Assembly: GCA_963707125.1 (NCBI GenBank)
Contig: CAVPOU010000027.1
Coordinates: 1 to 64,000 of the forward strand
Length of the DNA: 64,000 nucleotides
Direction of reading: 5' to 3'
Source of the DNA: CAVPDE01 sp963707125
GTDB taxonomy: Bacteria; Desulfobacterota; DSM-4660; Desulfatiglandales; HGW-15
Shown here piece after piece: positions 53,709 through 62,331 of this stretch (the stretch's first letter is position 1; every line of letters starts with the position of its first letter). The translations under genes were made by a program, and so were the position numbers. The notes beneath the pieces are model-generated. The model did no database searches and had not been told where the DNA came from. It saw only the letters and a list, made by a program, of their open reading frames with translations.

Positions 53709-53737
53709 ACTATATTGTAGCCACATTGCAACTACAA
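53709..53737 (-). promoter_or_regulatory. Candidate promoter and dyad of the hdr-flox operon
   Basis: On the minus strand TTGTAG (53737-53732), 17 bases, TATAGT (53714-53709), with the hdrA start about 50 bases downstream of the predicted start site. TTGTAG and CTACAA (53720-53715) form a dyad with 11 bases between, lying across the -35 and spacer. A repressor could bind there. The -35 is weak. Confidence 0.4.
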
Positions 53738-53816
53738 AATAAAGCCATATTACACGGTCTTTCATGCCCCGACAGGGTAGGAAAACCTCCGGAAGCAGGT
53801 AAATGGACTCACCAGC

Positions 53817-53886
53817 CGTCATGCCCGCGCAGGCGGGCATCCAGCATTTTTCAGGCACTCTGGTTTCCGCCTGCGCGGGAATGACA
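53817..53886. repeat. Dispersed inverted repeat, family D copy 3
   Basis: GTCATGCCCGCGCAGGCGGGCATCC and GTTTCCGCCTGCGCGGGAATGAC: the VIPAKAGIQ-type repeat, between tex and hdrA. With the promoter zone it accounts for the gap 53654-53922. Confidence 0.75.
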
Positions 53887-53922
53887 ATCAAGGACAGCAA
53901 ACATATCGAGAATACGTAGAGG

Positions 53923-56184
53923 TTATTTTCGGAAGGCGTCGGCAAACGGGTTATTGAAGGGCCCGGGTTTTGGCTTCTTTTGCAGTGCGGGTTTAGCCTC
54001 CGGCTTTTTCTCTTTCGGTTTTCTCTCTTCTTTCGGCTCCGGCCGGCCCCCCTGCTCTCTCATGGACAGGGAAATGCGGTTTCTCTCAAGATCCACGGCG
54101 AGAACTCTCACTTTGACGCGCTGGTTGACCTTGACCACTTGTGAGGATCCTTCACAAAACCTTCAGCCAACTCACTGATATGAACCAGCCCGTCCTGATG
54201 AACTCCGATGTCCACAAACGCCCCAAAGGCCGTTACATTGGTGACCACCCCGCTCAGCTTCATGCCTGGCTGGAGATCGCTGATCTTCGTCACTCCTTCA
54301 GCAAAGCCCACACTCTCAAATTGCTGCCGCGGATCACGGCCGGGCTTGGCCAGCTCCTGGAGGATATCCGTGAGGGTGGGCAATCCTACGGTATCCGTGA
54401 GGTAGCGGTTCAAATCGATCTGCTTTCTCAAACCCTCGTCTCTCAGAAGATCCCTCACCACGCAACCCAGATCTTTTGCCATGCTCTCCACAATGGGATA
54501 GGACTCCGGGTGAACCGCACTGGCATCCAGAGGATTTTCTCCGTCCCTTATTCGAAGAAACCCCCCAGCCTGCTCAAAAGCTTTGGGACCCAGGCGAGGC
54601 ACTTTCCTCAGATCTCCCCGAGCAGAGAACGGCCCCTTCTCATTCCTGAAAACGATAATGTTCCTGGCAAGCTGCGGACCCAGGCCTGAGACATAAGTCA
54701 GGAGTTGTTCGCTCGCCGTGTTCACCTCCACACCCACCGCATTGACGCAGCTCACGACCGTGTCATCCAGGCTGCCCCTCAAAGCCTGCTGGTTTACGTC
54801 ATGCTGGTACTGTCCCACTCCGATCGATTTCGGGTCGATCTTCACCAGCTCTGCCAGGGGATCCATCAGGCGCCTTCCAATGGACACAGCACCGCGAATG
54901 GTTACATCCAAATCCGGAAACTCCTTCCTGGCCACTTCCGAGGCGGAGTACACCGATGCACCGCTTTCATTGACCATGACCAAAAGGATCTCCTCCGGGA
55001 GATTCAGGCTTCGGATGAAAGACTTCCGTTTCCCTTCCGGCTGTCCCGTTCCCGATCGCAATGGCTTCTGTGCCATAAGTTTTGCACAGTGTTTTAATCG
55101 TCTCCGCCGCACCCGCTCTTCTTTTTTCCGAATCAAAAGGATAAATCGTGTCTGTGTGAAGGAGTTTCCCTTGCCGGTCAAGGCACGCCACCTTGCAGCC
55201 CGTGCGGATACCGGGATCAATGGCCATCACGTTCTTTTGCCCCAGAGGTGCCGCAAGAAGCAACTCCCTGAGGTTTTCGGCAAACACCTTGATGGCCTCC
55301 CGGTCAGCTCTTTCCCTGGTCTCACCGCGCATCTCCGTTTCCATGGATAAAGACAGGAGCCGTTTGTAGCTGTCCTGCACCGCTTCTTTGACTTGCTGTG
55401 AAGCAGCCCCTTCTCCTTTCACAAACATCTTCTCCAGGATTCTCAGGGCCTCTTCCTCCGGCGGCCTCAATCGCAAATCCAGAAACTCCTCCTTTTCTCC
55501 TCGAAAGACGGCCAGGATTCTGTGAGAAGGAGCCTTGGCCACCGGCTCTTCCCAGGAAAAGTAGTCCCGATACTTGGCTCCTTCAGTCTCCTTGCCCGCA
55601 AGAACGGTCGTTGCAAACAACGCTTTTTCCGCGTAGAGAGAGCGCATCGTTGCCCGTGTGTTCTGGTCTTCATTCACCCACTCTGCAATGATATCCCGCG
55701 CACCTGCCAGAGCCTCATCGTGAGAGGCCACGCCTTTCTCAGTATCCACAAAAGAGGCGGCCTCTTTCATGATATCGACGGCTTCATTCTGGCCGAAGAT
55801 CATCGTAGCAAGGGGCTCCAGGCCTTTCTCCCGCGCAATGGTTGCCCTGGTCCGACGCTTTGGCCGAAAGGGAAGATAGATGTCTTCCAGCACGCTCAGC
55901 GTCTCTGCGGCAAGGATCTTCTCTTTCAGCTCCTCTGTGAGCAATTCCCTTTCCTCAAGAGATTTGAGGATGCTCTCCCGCCGCTTGTCCAATTCCTCCA
56001 ACTGGGCCAGACGGTCGCGGATCGCGGTGATGGCCACCTCATCGAGAGACCCTGTCACTTCTTTCCTGTACCTTGCGATGAATGGAACCGTGGCCTCCTG
56101 TCCCAGGAGCTCTGCGGTGGCGGAAACTTGATCCGCTTTAATGCTGAGTTCATCTGCGATCTTGGTGATGTGTCTGTCGTTCAT
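53923..56184 (-). pseudogene. tex: Tex-family S1-domain RNA-binding protein, two frameshifts
   Basis: The total span codes for about 754 residues, the usual Tex length (nucleic-acid-binding transcription accessory factor). The N-terminal part (56184 to about 55025) has ELSIKADQVSATAELL, TVPFIARYRKEVTGSLDE and the YqgF-like VMAIDPGIRTGCKVACLD. The middle part has ILLVMVNESGASVYSASEVA, PLAELVKIDPKSIGVGQYQHD (catalytic-like core) and HhH segments. The S1 domain has GMKLSGVVTNVTAFGAFVDIGVHQDGLVHISELAEGFV, then QRVKVRVLAVDLERNRISLSMR. The frame changes twice: one extra base near 55021-55030 and one missing G near 54137. Both sit at short runs. They cancel out in the C-terminus, so a sequence or assembly error is as likely as real inactivation. 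Confidence 0.9.
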
Positions 56185-56205
56185 GGTGATCCTTTTGTCG
56201 GCAGA

Positions 56206-56344
56206 TAGAAGACAGGAGACAGTAGACAGAATACAGTAGGAAGAAGAAAACCAAAGGAACAGTGTTCCTCATTCTGTATTCTGTCTTCTATATTTTCGTC
56301 TTTTCTCCTGTCTACTGTATCCTGTCTTCTGTCTTCTTCTTCTA
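56206..56344. repeat. Low-complexity inverted repeat, family E copy 3
   Basis: AGAAGACAGGAGACAGTAGACAG at the left and CTGTCTACTGTATCCTGTCTTCT at the right, with another inverted pair inside. It separates tex from the DUF2156 gene; no gene in the gap 56185-56363. Confidence 0.65.
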
Positions 56345-56363
56345 TTTTGGAATCAACGTATAC

Positions 56364-57227
56364 TTATTCACCATATGGTGAGGATAATAGGATTCTTTGG
56401 CCTTTCTCAAACCCTCCACTCCCCATGTCCTGTTCGCGATTGATGTAGGTGACTTCTGACCAGGCATTGAGACAAAAGAGCTGGTTGATGGCCGCATAGA
56501 GCCCCAGGATATCAGGATTCGCCTTCTCGATGTGGATGACTGCCGTGTCCCCGTTAAGTGCCTCGCCCAGCGAAAAGGCTTCCACCACGGAATTGATCAG
56601 GATGGCTCCGCCCTGATAGCCCAGTTCCTCAAAATAGGTCAGGGCTTCACGGACGGCAAAGTCTTCGGCAAGGAGATCAGGCTTCACCACACACTCCCTG
56701 ATCTGGCACCATGCCTCCTGCATCCCCAAAACACGCCTCACCAGTTCTGTATTGAGAGGGTGATATTCAAAAGCGTAGTTCTTGATGAACTGATTGAGGT
56801 GGTTCTTTTTCCGGTGATACTTGTTGCCCGAAAGGTTGATCAGGTCTTTCGCCAGGTAAACGTAGTCGCTGTTGTCGCGGTCATTCACGACAGCATACTT
56901 CGCCGGATCTATGTGATTCTTGATAAACTCCTCTTCCACCCTGCAAATCCGGACATCCGAAGTCTGTTTTGCGATCTCCTCGCTGAGAACGTCCAGAGCG
57001 CTTTTTTTATCCCCGGGACCAAAAGGAGCAAGCCCGTAGATCGTGCCTGTTTGGGGATGAAAGATGATCAGGAGGCATTCATTCCACTGAAGCCAGACAG
57101 GTCGGTAATGGTGCCGCCAGATAAACAGGTTGGTAAAAGTGAGCTCAGAGATCCGGGGAGGGTCTTTGCGCAAGAACTCGTCAAACAAAGGCTTGTCTTG
57201 GATCTCTATTGGTTTGAAATCAGTCAT
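56364..57227 (-). CDS. DUF2156 domain protein (phosphatidylglycerol lysyltransferase-like C-domain)
   Basis: A 287-residue soluble GNAT-like protein of the DUF2156 group. It lacks the membrane half of MprF-type enzymes. Typical segments are ELTFTNLFIWRHHYRPVWLQW at the N-terminus, YLAKDLINLSGNKYHRKKNHLNQF in the middle, and the second GNAT half with EELGYQGGAILINSVVEAFSLGE and YAAINQLFC. The C-terminal YINREQDMGSGGFEKGQRI contains the conserved E-D-G pattern. Acyl or aminoacyl transfer is probable but no substrate can be assigned. It stands between two repeats and shows no clear operon partner. Confidence 0.85.
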   Translation of the reverse strand: MTDFKPIEIQDKPLFDEFLRKDPPRISELTFTNLFIWRHHYRPVWLQWNECLLIIFHPQTGTIYGLAPFGPGDKKSALDVLSEEIAKQTSDVRICRVEEEFIKNHIDPAKYAVVNDRDNSDYVYLAKDLINLSGNKYHRKKNHLNQFIKNYAFEYHPLNTELVRRVLGMQEAWCQIRECVVKPDLLAEDFAVREALTYFEELGYQGGAILINSVVEAFSLGEALNGDTAVIHIEKANPDILGLYAAINQLFCLNAWSEVTYINREQDMGSGGFEKGQRILLSSPYGE

Positions 57228-57330
57228 CGTCGATCAAGGCCAAAAAATTCTCCCCTTTTGGAAAAGGGGAGGCAGAAGGTTGTCCGGTAAATCGGATCGA
57301 TAAGGCAGAAAGAAGCCAAGTAGGCCTTTG

Positions 57331-57420
57331 GTTCATGGTTCGATACCTCACCACGAACGAAAAATCAAACAGTTAGAGAGCGCCGTCTCCGTTCGCCCTG
57401 AGGTATCGAAGGGTGAACGG
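57331..57420. repeat. Dispersed palindromic repeat, family B copy 3
   Basis: GTTCATGGTTCGATACCTCACC at the left and GGTATCGAAGGGTGAACGG at the right, inverted relative to the copies at 8380 and 11100. It lies between DUF2156 and the membrane protein gene. Confidence 0.75.
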
Positions 57421-57477
57421 AGATCACATTTTGGTCATCGGACAGACTCAGTGGCGGAATTCCTTTTCATCAGCCTG

Positions 57478-58758
57478 CTAGAGTTTTTCAGCCATCATCT
57501 TGAGATCAAAGCCTTCCTTGCGAACCCGGATATCATAGTAGAAGAGGATCATCGCAATCGCTGTGTAAGCGGTCGCAAGGGAGACAGCCACCATGTTCAG
57601 AACTCCCTGGACGGTCGTGATCACGATCCCTCCAGGAAACAAAATCCCGAGCAACACCCCCGGAAGCTGAAAGAGGAGATGGATGCCGATGCCGATCAGA
57701 AATCCCACCAGGATGATCAAGGACGCCTTTGTCTTGATAGACTTCCAGAAACCCGGCTCCGTTCGTCCCTTCATTAATTCTTTGCTGCGGCGCAGGGCCT
57801 TCATCCACCCGATCTCCTCCAGCACCACGACCTTGTCGACCACAAGCCAGTTCAGAAAGAGGGTTGCGAAAATCCATATGGCAAGGATGACTAGGACCAC
57901 CGCGATGATCCCCGCAGTGATTCCTCCGAGCCCCATCATGGCGAGACTCGGTACGGCCACGGCTGCAACCATTCCAAACAGGGCAGGGATACCAAATACG
58001 ATGATGGACCAGAGGATCAGAGTGCCGATCAGCCGACCAATCCGGCTTCGCATGGCTCCGTAACAGGCTTTGATCGAGGTGCTGTGACCCAAATACGTTT
58101 CCGAAACCGCATGGATGAGCGCCCCCTGAGCCCAGAATTGCAGCACCAGAAATATGATGACCGCCAGAAAAGCTGAAATGCCGAACCCAGCCCCCATGGA
58201 CAGGGAAAAATCCTGTGTCATATCTCCGGAGATGAGGAATTGAAGAACGAAGTTGACAACAAAGAAGATCGCCTGGGGAATAAAGATAATAATGAACAAG
58301 AGCCAGAAGTACTGGCGAAGGAACCGAAATGACCGGTCCAGGATTTCGCCGATTCCCATGGGTTGCACCTGAATCCCTGGGTGAACCCGGGGCCTTGCGC
58401 GCCGCTCTATTTCGCTAGGCGCTCTTTCGACCGCTTTCGGGGTTTCCCTGGCAGGCACGATTTCCGGCCCCAATCTTTCCTTTGGTGGCGCCATGATCGC
58501 TGCCGCAGAGTAAGTGATTTTCAGAATCGCCCCTTGCGCTTCAAGGAACAGCTTAATCTGCCGTGCCTTGTCCTCTGTGACGGATCGGGACAGCACGAGA
58601 GGCAGCCGTTCGAGAGACTTCCCTATTTCCTCCGCGCTCTTTCCCTTGAAAAGCCTCTGAAGGGCCTGAACCAAGGCCTCTTTGGAGGCTCCAGATTGAA
58701 GACCGACAAGACGAATGATGAACTTTTTTTCAGTACCCACAGGCGTATCATTTTCCAT
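57478..58758 (-). CDS. Membrane protein with N-terminal bL12-CTD-like domain
   Basis: A 426-residue protein. Residues about 10-82 strongly resemble the C-terminal domain of ribosomal protein bL12: KKFIIRLVGLQSGASKEALVQALQRL, then SAEEIGKSLERLPLVLSRSVTEDKARQIKLFLEAQGAILKI, matching the family pattern of strand, Lys-rich helix, helix, strand. A Pro/Arg-rich linker (about 90-130) follows. Then six or so membrane segments from about 150 to 400 start with MGIGEILDRSFRFLRQYFWLL, as in glycerophosphodiesterase-type membrane domains. It lies 32 bases after the RDD gene and belongs to the MoxR/DUF58/SpoIIM cluster. Function is unknown; the head domain may bind a protein partner. Confidence 0.75.
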   Translation of the reverse strand: MENDTPVGTEKKFIIRLVGLQSGASKEALVQALQRLFKGKSAEEIGKSLERLPLVLSRSVTEDKARQIKLFLEAQGAILKITYSAAAIMAPPKERLGPEIVPARETPKAVERAPSEIERRARPRVHPGIQVQPMGIGEILDRSFRFLRQYFWLLFIIIFIPQAIFFVVNFVLQFLISGDMTQDFSLSMGAGFGISAFLAVIIFLVLQFWAQGALIHAVSETYLGHSTSIKACYGAMRSRIGRLIGTLILWSIIVFGIPALFGMVAAVAVPSLAMMGLGGITAGIIAVVLVILAIWIFATLFLNWLVVDKVVVLEEIGWMKALRRSKELMKGRTEPGFWKSIKTKASLIILVGFLIGIGIHLLFQLPGVLLGILFPGGIVITTVQGVLNMVAVSLATAYTAIAMILFYYDIRVRKEGFDLKMMAEKL

Positions 58759-58790
58759 AGCTCACCTCGCGCTAGATCCTTCTCACTGAA

Positions 58791-59585
58791 TCAGATGGCT
58801 CTTCGCCTCTTTTCATATAAAGCGACGATTTCCTCAATAAAGGATTCATACGAAATGCTCCTCCTGGTGGACTTGGACATCTGCTTGAACAGCTGGTGAG
58901 ACAGGAGCCGGGCGAGTTCATGCCTATGACCCTGCTCCATCTGCTCCCTCCTTTCAAGGAAAGACCGGAGAACCTGATACTGGGCCGGTTTCAGACGGGA
59001 AACATACCATTCGAGTTCAGGATGCGTCAATACTCCAGGTGCAAGAAGTTCTTTTCTGTCCTTGGGAACGCTTTGCTTCCGTTCCACGATGACCACGGTT
59101 CCTGCTGCGTAATCTCCGATTCTCTGATTGTTGCGGCTGAGAAAAACAACAAGAAATCCCACCGGGTAAAAGCCCGCGACAAGATCAACGGCTCTCAGGA
59201 TGTTACGGATGGAGGATTCAAGCCAGCCGATGGGCTGCCCGTTGATCCGGATCACGCGCAGTCTCTGCCGTCTTTTCCCGGGAGTCTGGCCGTTCCAGAG
59301 GGCTTCAAAAAAAAGGAAATAGCCCAGGTCCACCAGGCCGTAGGACAGAACGGCAAGAGCGATAAGCCAGGTCTTTGAAAGATCCGCGACCCATCCGGAA
59401 AGATCCAGGGCAGGCAGGAACTTGTGGAACAAGGCCACCATCACGAGAATCGCGAAGACAAAAAACCACCGGATGACCGTGTCCATCAGGAAAGCTGCAG
59501 TCCTAGATCCGAGGCCGGCAAGCACATACTGGAACCCCACCTGTTCAGGGGTCTGGATCGTTAATCTGTCTTTCGTTGTCTCCAC
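58791..59585 (-). CDS. RDD family membrane protein with helical C-terminal tail
   Basis: A 264-residue protein. The RDD domain (about 20-170) has LGSRTAAFLMDTVIRWF, an ALWNGQTPGKRRQRLRVIR segment with the conserved TPGK, and RIGDYAAGTVVIV. The three membrane segments lie within it. A charged, helical tail (about 180-264) is unusual for minimal RDD proteins. The start is GTG at 59585. It is divergent from the SpoIIM gene with only 38 bases between start codons. Both RDD and SpoIIM commonly accompany MoxR/DUF58 clusters, as here. Confidence 0.85.
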   Translation of the reverse strand: METTKDRLTIQTPEQVGFQYVLAGLGSRTAAFLMDTVIRWFFVFAILVMVALFHKFLPALDLSGWVADLSKTWLIALAVLSYGLVDLGYFLFFEALWNGQTPGKRRQRLRVIRINGQPIGWLESSIRNILRAVDLVAGFYPVGFLVVFLSRNNQRIGDYAAGTVVIVERKQSVPKDRKELLAPGVLTHPELEWYVSRLKPAQYQVLRSFLERREQMEQGHRHELARLLSHQLFKQMSKSTRRSISYESFIEEIVALYEKRRRAI

Positions 59586-59623
59586 AATTCTGTTATTTTA
59601 GCACAAAAGGGTTCATATCCGTT

Positions 59624-60589
59624 ATGGCTGAGTCGATCCGCAAATTTATTGAGTCCCGAAGGCCCCGATGGGAAAAACTGGAGAACACACTCCGCTCTCT
59701 CGAACGGGGACGTCTGAGCGCTTCAGAACTGATTGCCCTCGCCCGCCTCTACCGAGAGGCCACCGCTGATCTTGCCCGTCTCCAGACTTTCCAGGGCCAG
59801 GAAGGTCTAGAGGATGAACTGGAAAACTACCTCAATCACCTGGTCGCCCGCGCTTACAGCCAGATCTATCGCAGTTCCCCGCCGAGAATGGCCTCGCTCT
59901 GGCGATTTCTTCGATCCGGCTTCCCGGCCGCCTTTCGTGAAACCTTGCCTTGGACCATGCTCGCCCTGAGCGTGTTCGCTCTTGGTCTTGCCTACGGCTT
60001 CATCACGGCGATCTCAGACAGCAGCTTTGTCGCCCTTATCGTGCCCCCTCAGTTGATTCAGAAGGTGGAAGAGGGAACAGTCTGGTTCGACTCCATTCTC
60101 GCTGTGAAGCCCCTGGCCTCCAGTTTGATCATGACCAACAACGTCTCCGTCAGTTTTCTCGCCTTTGCGCTGGGAATGACCTTTGGTCTCGGGACCCTCT
60201 ACTTGATGGTCTTCAATGGCCTCATGGTCGGGACTCTTGCGGGCCTCTGTTACACCCATGGCCTGGGCGTCCCCTTCTGGTCATTTGTTCTTCCCCACGG
60301 CGTCATTGAACTGACGGCGATTTTCATTGCAGGCGGTGCTGGGTTCCTGCTCGGTGGAGCCCTTCTCTTTCCCGGTGATCTTCCCAGAAAGGATGCTCTG
60401 CTCAACAGCGCACGGCAAGCGGGCCGTCTGATCATGGGATGCGTTCCCCTGCTTGTCATCGCGGCCATTGTGGAAGCCTTCTTCTCACCCATCCATGTCC
60501 ACGCCGGCTTCAAGTTCGGCATGGCAGGTCTCTTGCTCGCTCTTTTGCTCTGCTATCTCCTCTTGCCCCGGCCTACGCCACGCTCCTGA
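59624..60589 (+). CDS. Stage II sporulation protein M (SpoIIM/DUF95) homologue
   Basis: A 321-residue membrane protein of the SpoIIM family, present also in non-spore-formers. A soluble N-terminal helical region (1-100, with ESRRPRWEKLENTLRSLERGRLSASELIALARLYREATADLA) is typical of the MoxR-linked variety. Five hydrophobic segments follow from about 120. The NNVSVSFLAFALGMTFGLGTLYLMVFNGLMVG and FWSFVLPHGVIELTAIFIAGGAGFLLG segments are diagnostic. ATG 59624 is chosen over the earlier in-frame codon at 59576. It is not evidence for sporulation. Confidence 0.9.
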   Translation: MAESIRKFIESRRPRWEKLENTLRSLERGRLSASELIALARLYREATADLARLQTFQGQEGLEDELENYLNHLVARAYSQIYRSSPPRMASLWRFLRSGFPAAFRETLPWTMLALSVFALGLAYGFITAISDSSFVALIVPPQLIQKVEEGTVWFDSILAVKPLASSLIMTNNVSVSFLAFALGMTFGLGTLYLMVFNGLMVGTLAGLCYTHGLGVPFWSFVLPHGVIELTAIFIAGGAGFLLGGALLFPGDLPRKDALLNSARQAGRLIMGCVPLLVIAAIVEAFFSPIHVHAGFKFGMAGLLLALLLCYLLLPRPTPRS

Positions 60590-60596
60590 ACATAGG

Positions 60597-60749
60597 CAAA
60601 TTCGAATCTCGAAATCCGAAACTCGAAACAAATTCAAAATGCAAATGTTCCAATTTTCAAAACAGAAACCCATCGGTCCATAGTTTTGATCATTTGAATT
60701 TGGATCATTGGATATTGTTTCGGATTTCGTGCTTCGGATTTCGAATTCT
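60597..60749. repeat. MITE-like repeat, family A copy 3
   Basis: Left end AAATTCGAATCTCGAAATCCG, right end CGTGCTTCGGATTTCGAATTC, with internal inverted segments. It lies between the convergent SpoIIM and DUF58 genes. It lacks the nested core of copies 1 and 2. Confidence 0.8.
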
Positions 60750-60777
60750 CCAACTTCTCAGCTCCTTGCGGAGTTTT

Positions 60778-62106
60778 CTACAGGAGCCCTCTTCGCTTCA
60801 CGTCCAGGTAGTGCTCCATAGCGTTTGAAGAAAGCAGACCCGGAGGAAGGTCCATGGCGATAGCCCCCTTCTGCTGGAGCTTTCCTATGGCTCTTCGCCG
60901 CTGCCTCATGGTTTCCTGAAGCACGGACCTCTCATACACGTCCATGGCATTTGCCGGCGGCCGACTCATGAGATCGTCCCATTCCGAATCCCGAATCGCG
61001 ATACAGAGGGGAAGATGCCGGGGTCGAAGCAGGGCCACGGCATCCAGAAGATGATCTGAAGCGAATTCGTCCATCAGATCGGTAAAGATCACCACAAGGC
61101 TTCTTCTGCGAACCTGTGACCGGAACCACAGGAAAGCCTCTTCATAACGGGGCTCCACCATGGCGGCTCGAAGGGAGACAACCCCCTCCAGGATGACCTG
61201 AAGTTGCCCGTAGGTTTTCTTCGGCGGGATGAAGACGAGGACCTGGTCGGCGAAGGCAATGAACCCCACCTGATCCCCTCCTGAAAGTGCGGCGTGAGCC
61301 AGGTGTGCCGTGGCCTCCAGCGCATGGTCCAGTTTCTTTTTCCCTTCGGACACCGCTCCCATCAACCGTCCTGCGTCAACAGCGATCATCACGATCTGGT
61401 TCTTTTCGGGTTGGTACTCCTGGACAATGGGCCGATCCAACCTTGCAGAGGCCTTCCAGTGAATGTGACGAGGATCATCCCCTTCCATGTATTCGCGGAG
61501 GCTTTCAAATTCGCGGCCTTTCTCTCGCCACTTGATCTGCCTGAGCCCCCAGTGCCTGGCTCTGCGGCGGTAGGCGATGAGGTCCGGATAGCGCAGCGCC
61601 TGAATACAGGGCAGAACCCGGACTTCTTCGGAGGCCGGCACGGGAAAAGGCCTATAGACAAGGCGGAGCGGGCCCTCGACTCTCAGATCAAGATCGCCGA
61701 ATCTATATACCCCTCTCTCCGGCGGTGTGATGGGGTATCGAAGAATCACTTCAGATCTTGCCTGAGCCCTGCTCTTGAGTACCGGAGCCGCTTCCCATCC
61801 CAAGGGCGTCTGATCGCGGACTTTAAAGCTCTTCGGAAGGTTCGCCCAATTGCTAAGGACAATCTCGATTTCCTGAGGGACTCCCTGAAGAAAATGACGG
61901 GGCGATCGCCGGTACACCTGGATCTCCTTGCCTCTGAAAGTCAATCCATAGTCCAGGCAGCACAGGAAAAGAACCCCGAGATCCCAGACGATCATCCCTT
62001 TCCAGTGCCACAGGAAAGCGACAACAAGTCCTGCCGCTGCGGCCCACAACGCGCCTGCTGCCGGCAACGGACTTTTTTCAACAAGATGTCGAAGTCGACT
62101 CCTCAT
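60778..62106 (-). CDS. DUF58 family protein (second locus)
   Basis: A 442-residue DUF58 protein with two membrane segments (about 15-55), a beta-rich N-terminal region (GKEIQVYRRSPRHFLQGVPQEIEI), the signature FESLREYMEGDDPRHIHWKASARLDRPIVQEY, and a vWA-like fold with VMIAVDAGRLMG and LVVIFTDLMDEFASDHLLD. The Asp-x-Ser/Gly MIDAS pattern is degenerate. ATG 62106 is chosen for AGGAAG upstream; earlier Met codons lie inside the family A repeat. It is downstream of moxR (226 bases) on the same strand. Confidence 0.93.
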   Translation of the reverse strand: MRSRLRHLVEKSPLPAAGALWAAAAGLVVAFLWHWKGMIVWDLGVLFLCCLDYGLTFRGKEIQVYRRSPRHFLQGVPQEIEIVLSNWANLPKSFKVRDQTPLGWEAAPVLKSRAQARSEVILRYPITPPERGVYRFGDLDLRVEGPLRLVYRPFPVPASEEVRVLPCIQALRYPDLIAYRRRARHWGLRQIKWREKGREFESLREYMEGDDPRHIHWKASARLDRPIVQEYQPEKNQIVMIAVDAGRLMGAVSEGKKKLDHALEATAHLAHAALSGGDQVGFIAFADQVLVFIPPKKTYGQLQVILEGVVSLRAAMVEPRYEEAFLWFRSQVRRRSLVVIFTDLMDEFASDHLLDAVALLRPRHLPLCIAIRDSEWDDLMSRPPANAMDVYERSVLQETMRQRRRAIGKLQQKGAIAMDLPPGLLSSNAMEHYLDVKRRGLL

Positions 62107-62138
62107 CATCTTCCTAATGCAGACCTGTGGCCGCTCAC

Positions 62139-62290
62139 AAATTCGAATCTCGAAATTCGAAACTCGAAACAAATTCGAAATACAAATGTTTCAATATCGA
62201 AAACATAAACCCCGCGCCCGAGGGTTTTGGTCATTTGAATTTGGATCATTTGAAATTGTTTCGGATTTCGTGCTTCGGATTTCGAATTTT
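62139..62290. repeat. MITE-like repeat, family A copy 4
   Basis: Left end AAATTCGAATCTCGAAATTCG, right end CGTGCTTCGGATTTCGAATTT; closely like copy 3. It fills the moxR-DUF58 gap, so it is probably transcribed within that operon. Confidence 0.8.
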
Positions 62291-62331
62291 TATCCTCTTT
62301 GCAGCGTGCTTCGAACCTACACTCTAAGATC

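Noticed and set aside
51977..53884. Long plus-strand open frame of 635 codons
   Set aside because: Antisense shadow of hdrA.
59624..60589. SpoIIM homologue as evidence of sporulation
   Set aside because: DUF95/SpoIIM proteins are widespread in non-spore-formers within MoxR clusters; no other sporulation gene is seen.
14019..62290. Repeated palindromic units as a CRISPR array
   Set aside because: Copies are scattered singly between genes and not regularly spaced; no cas gene is present.
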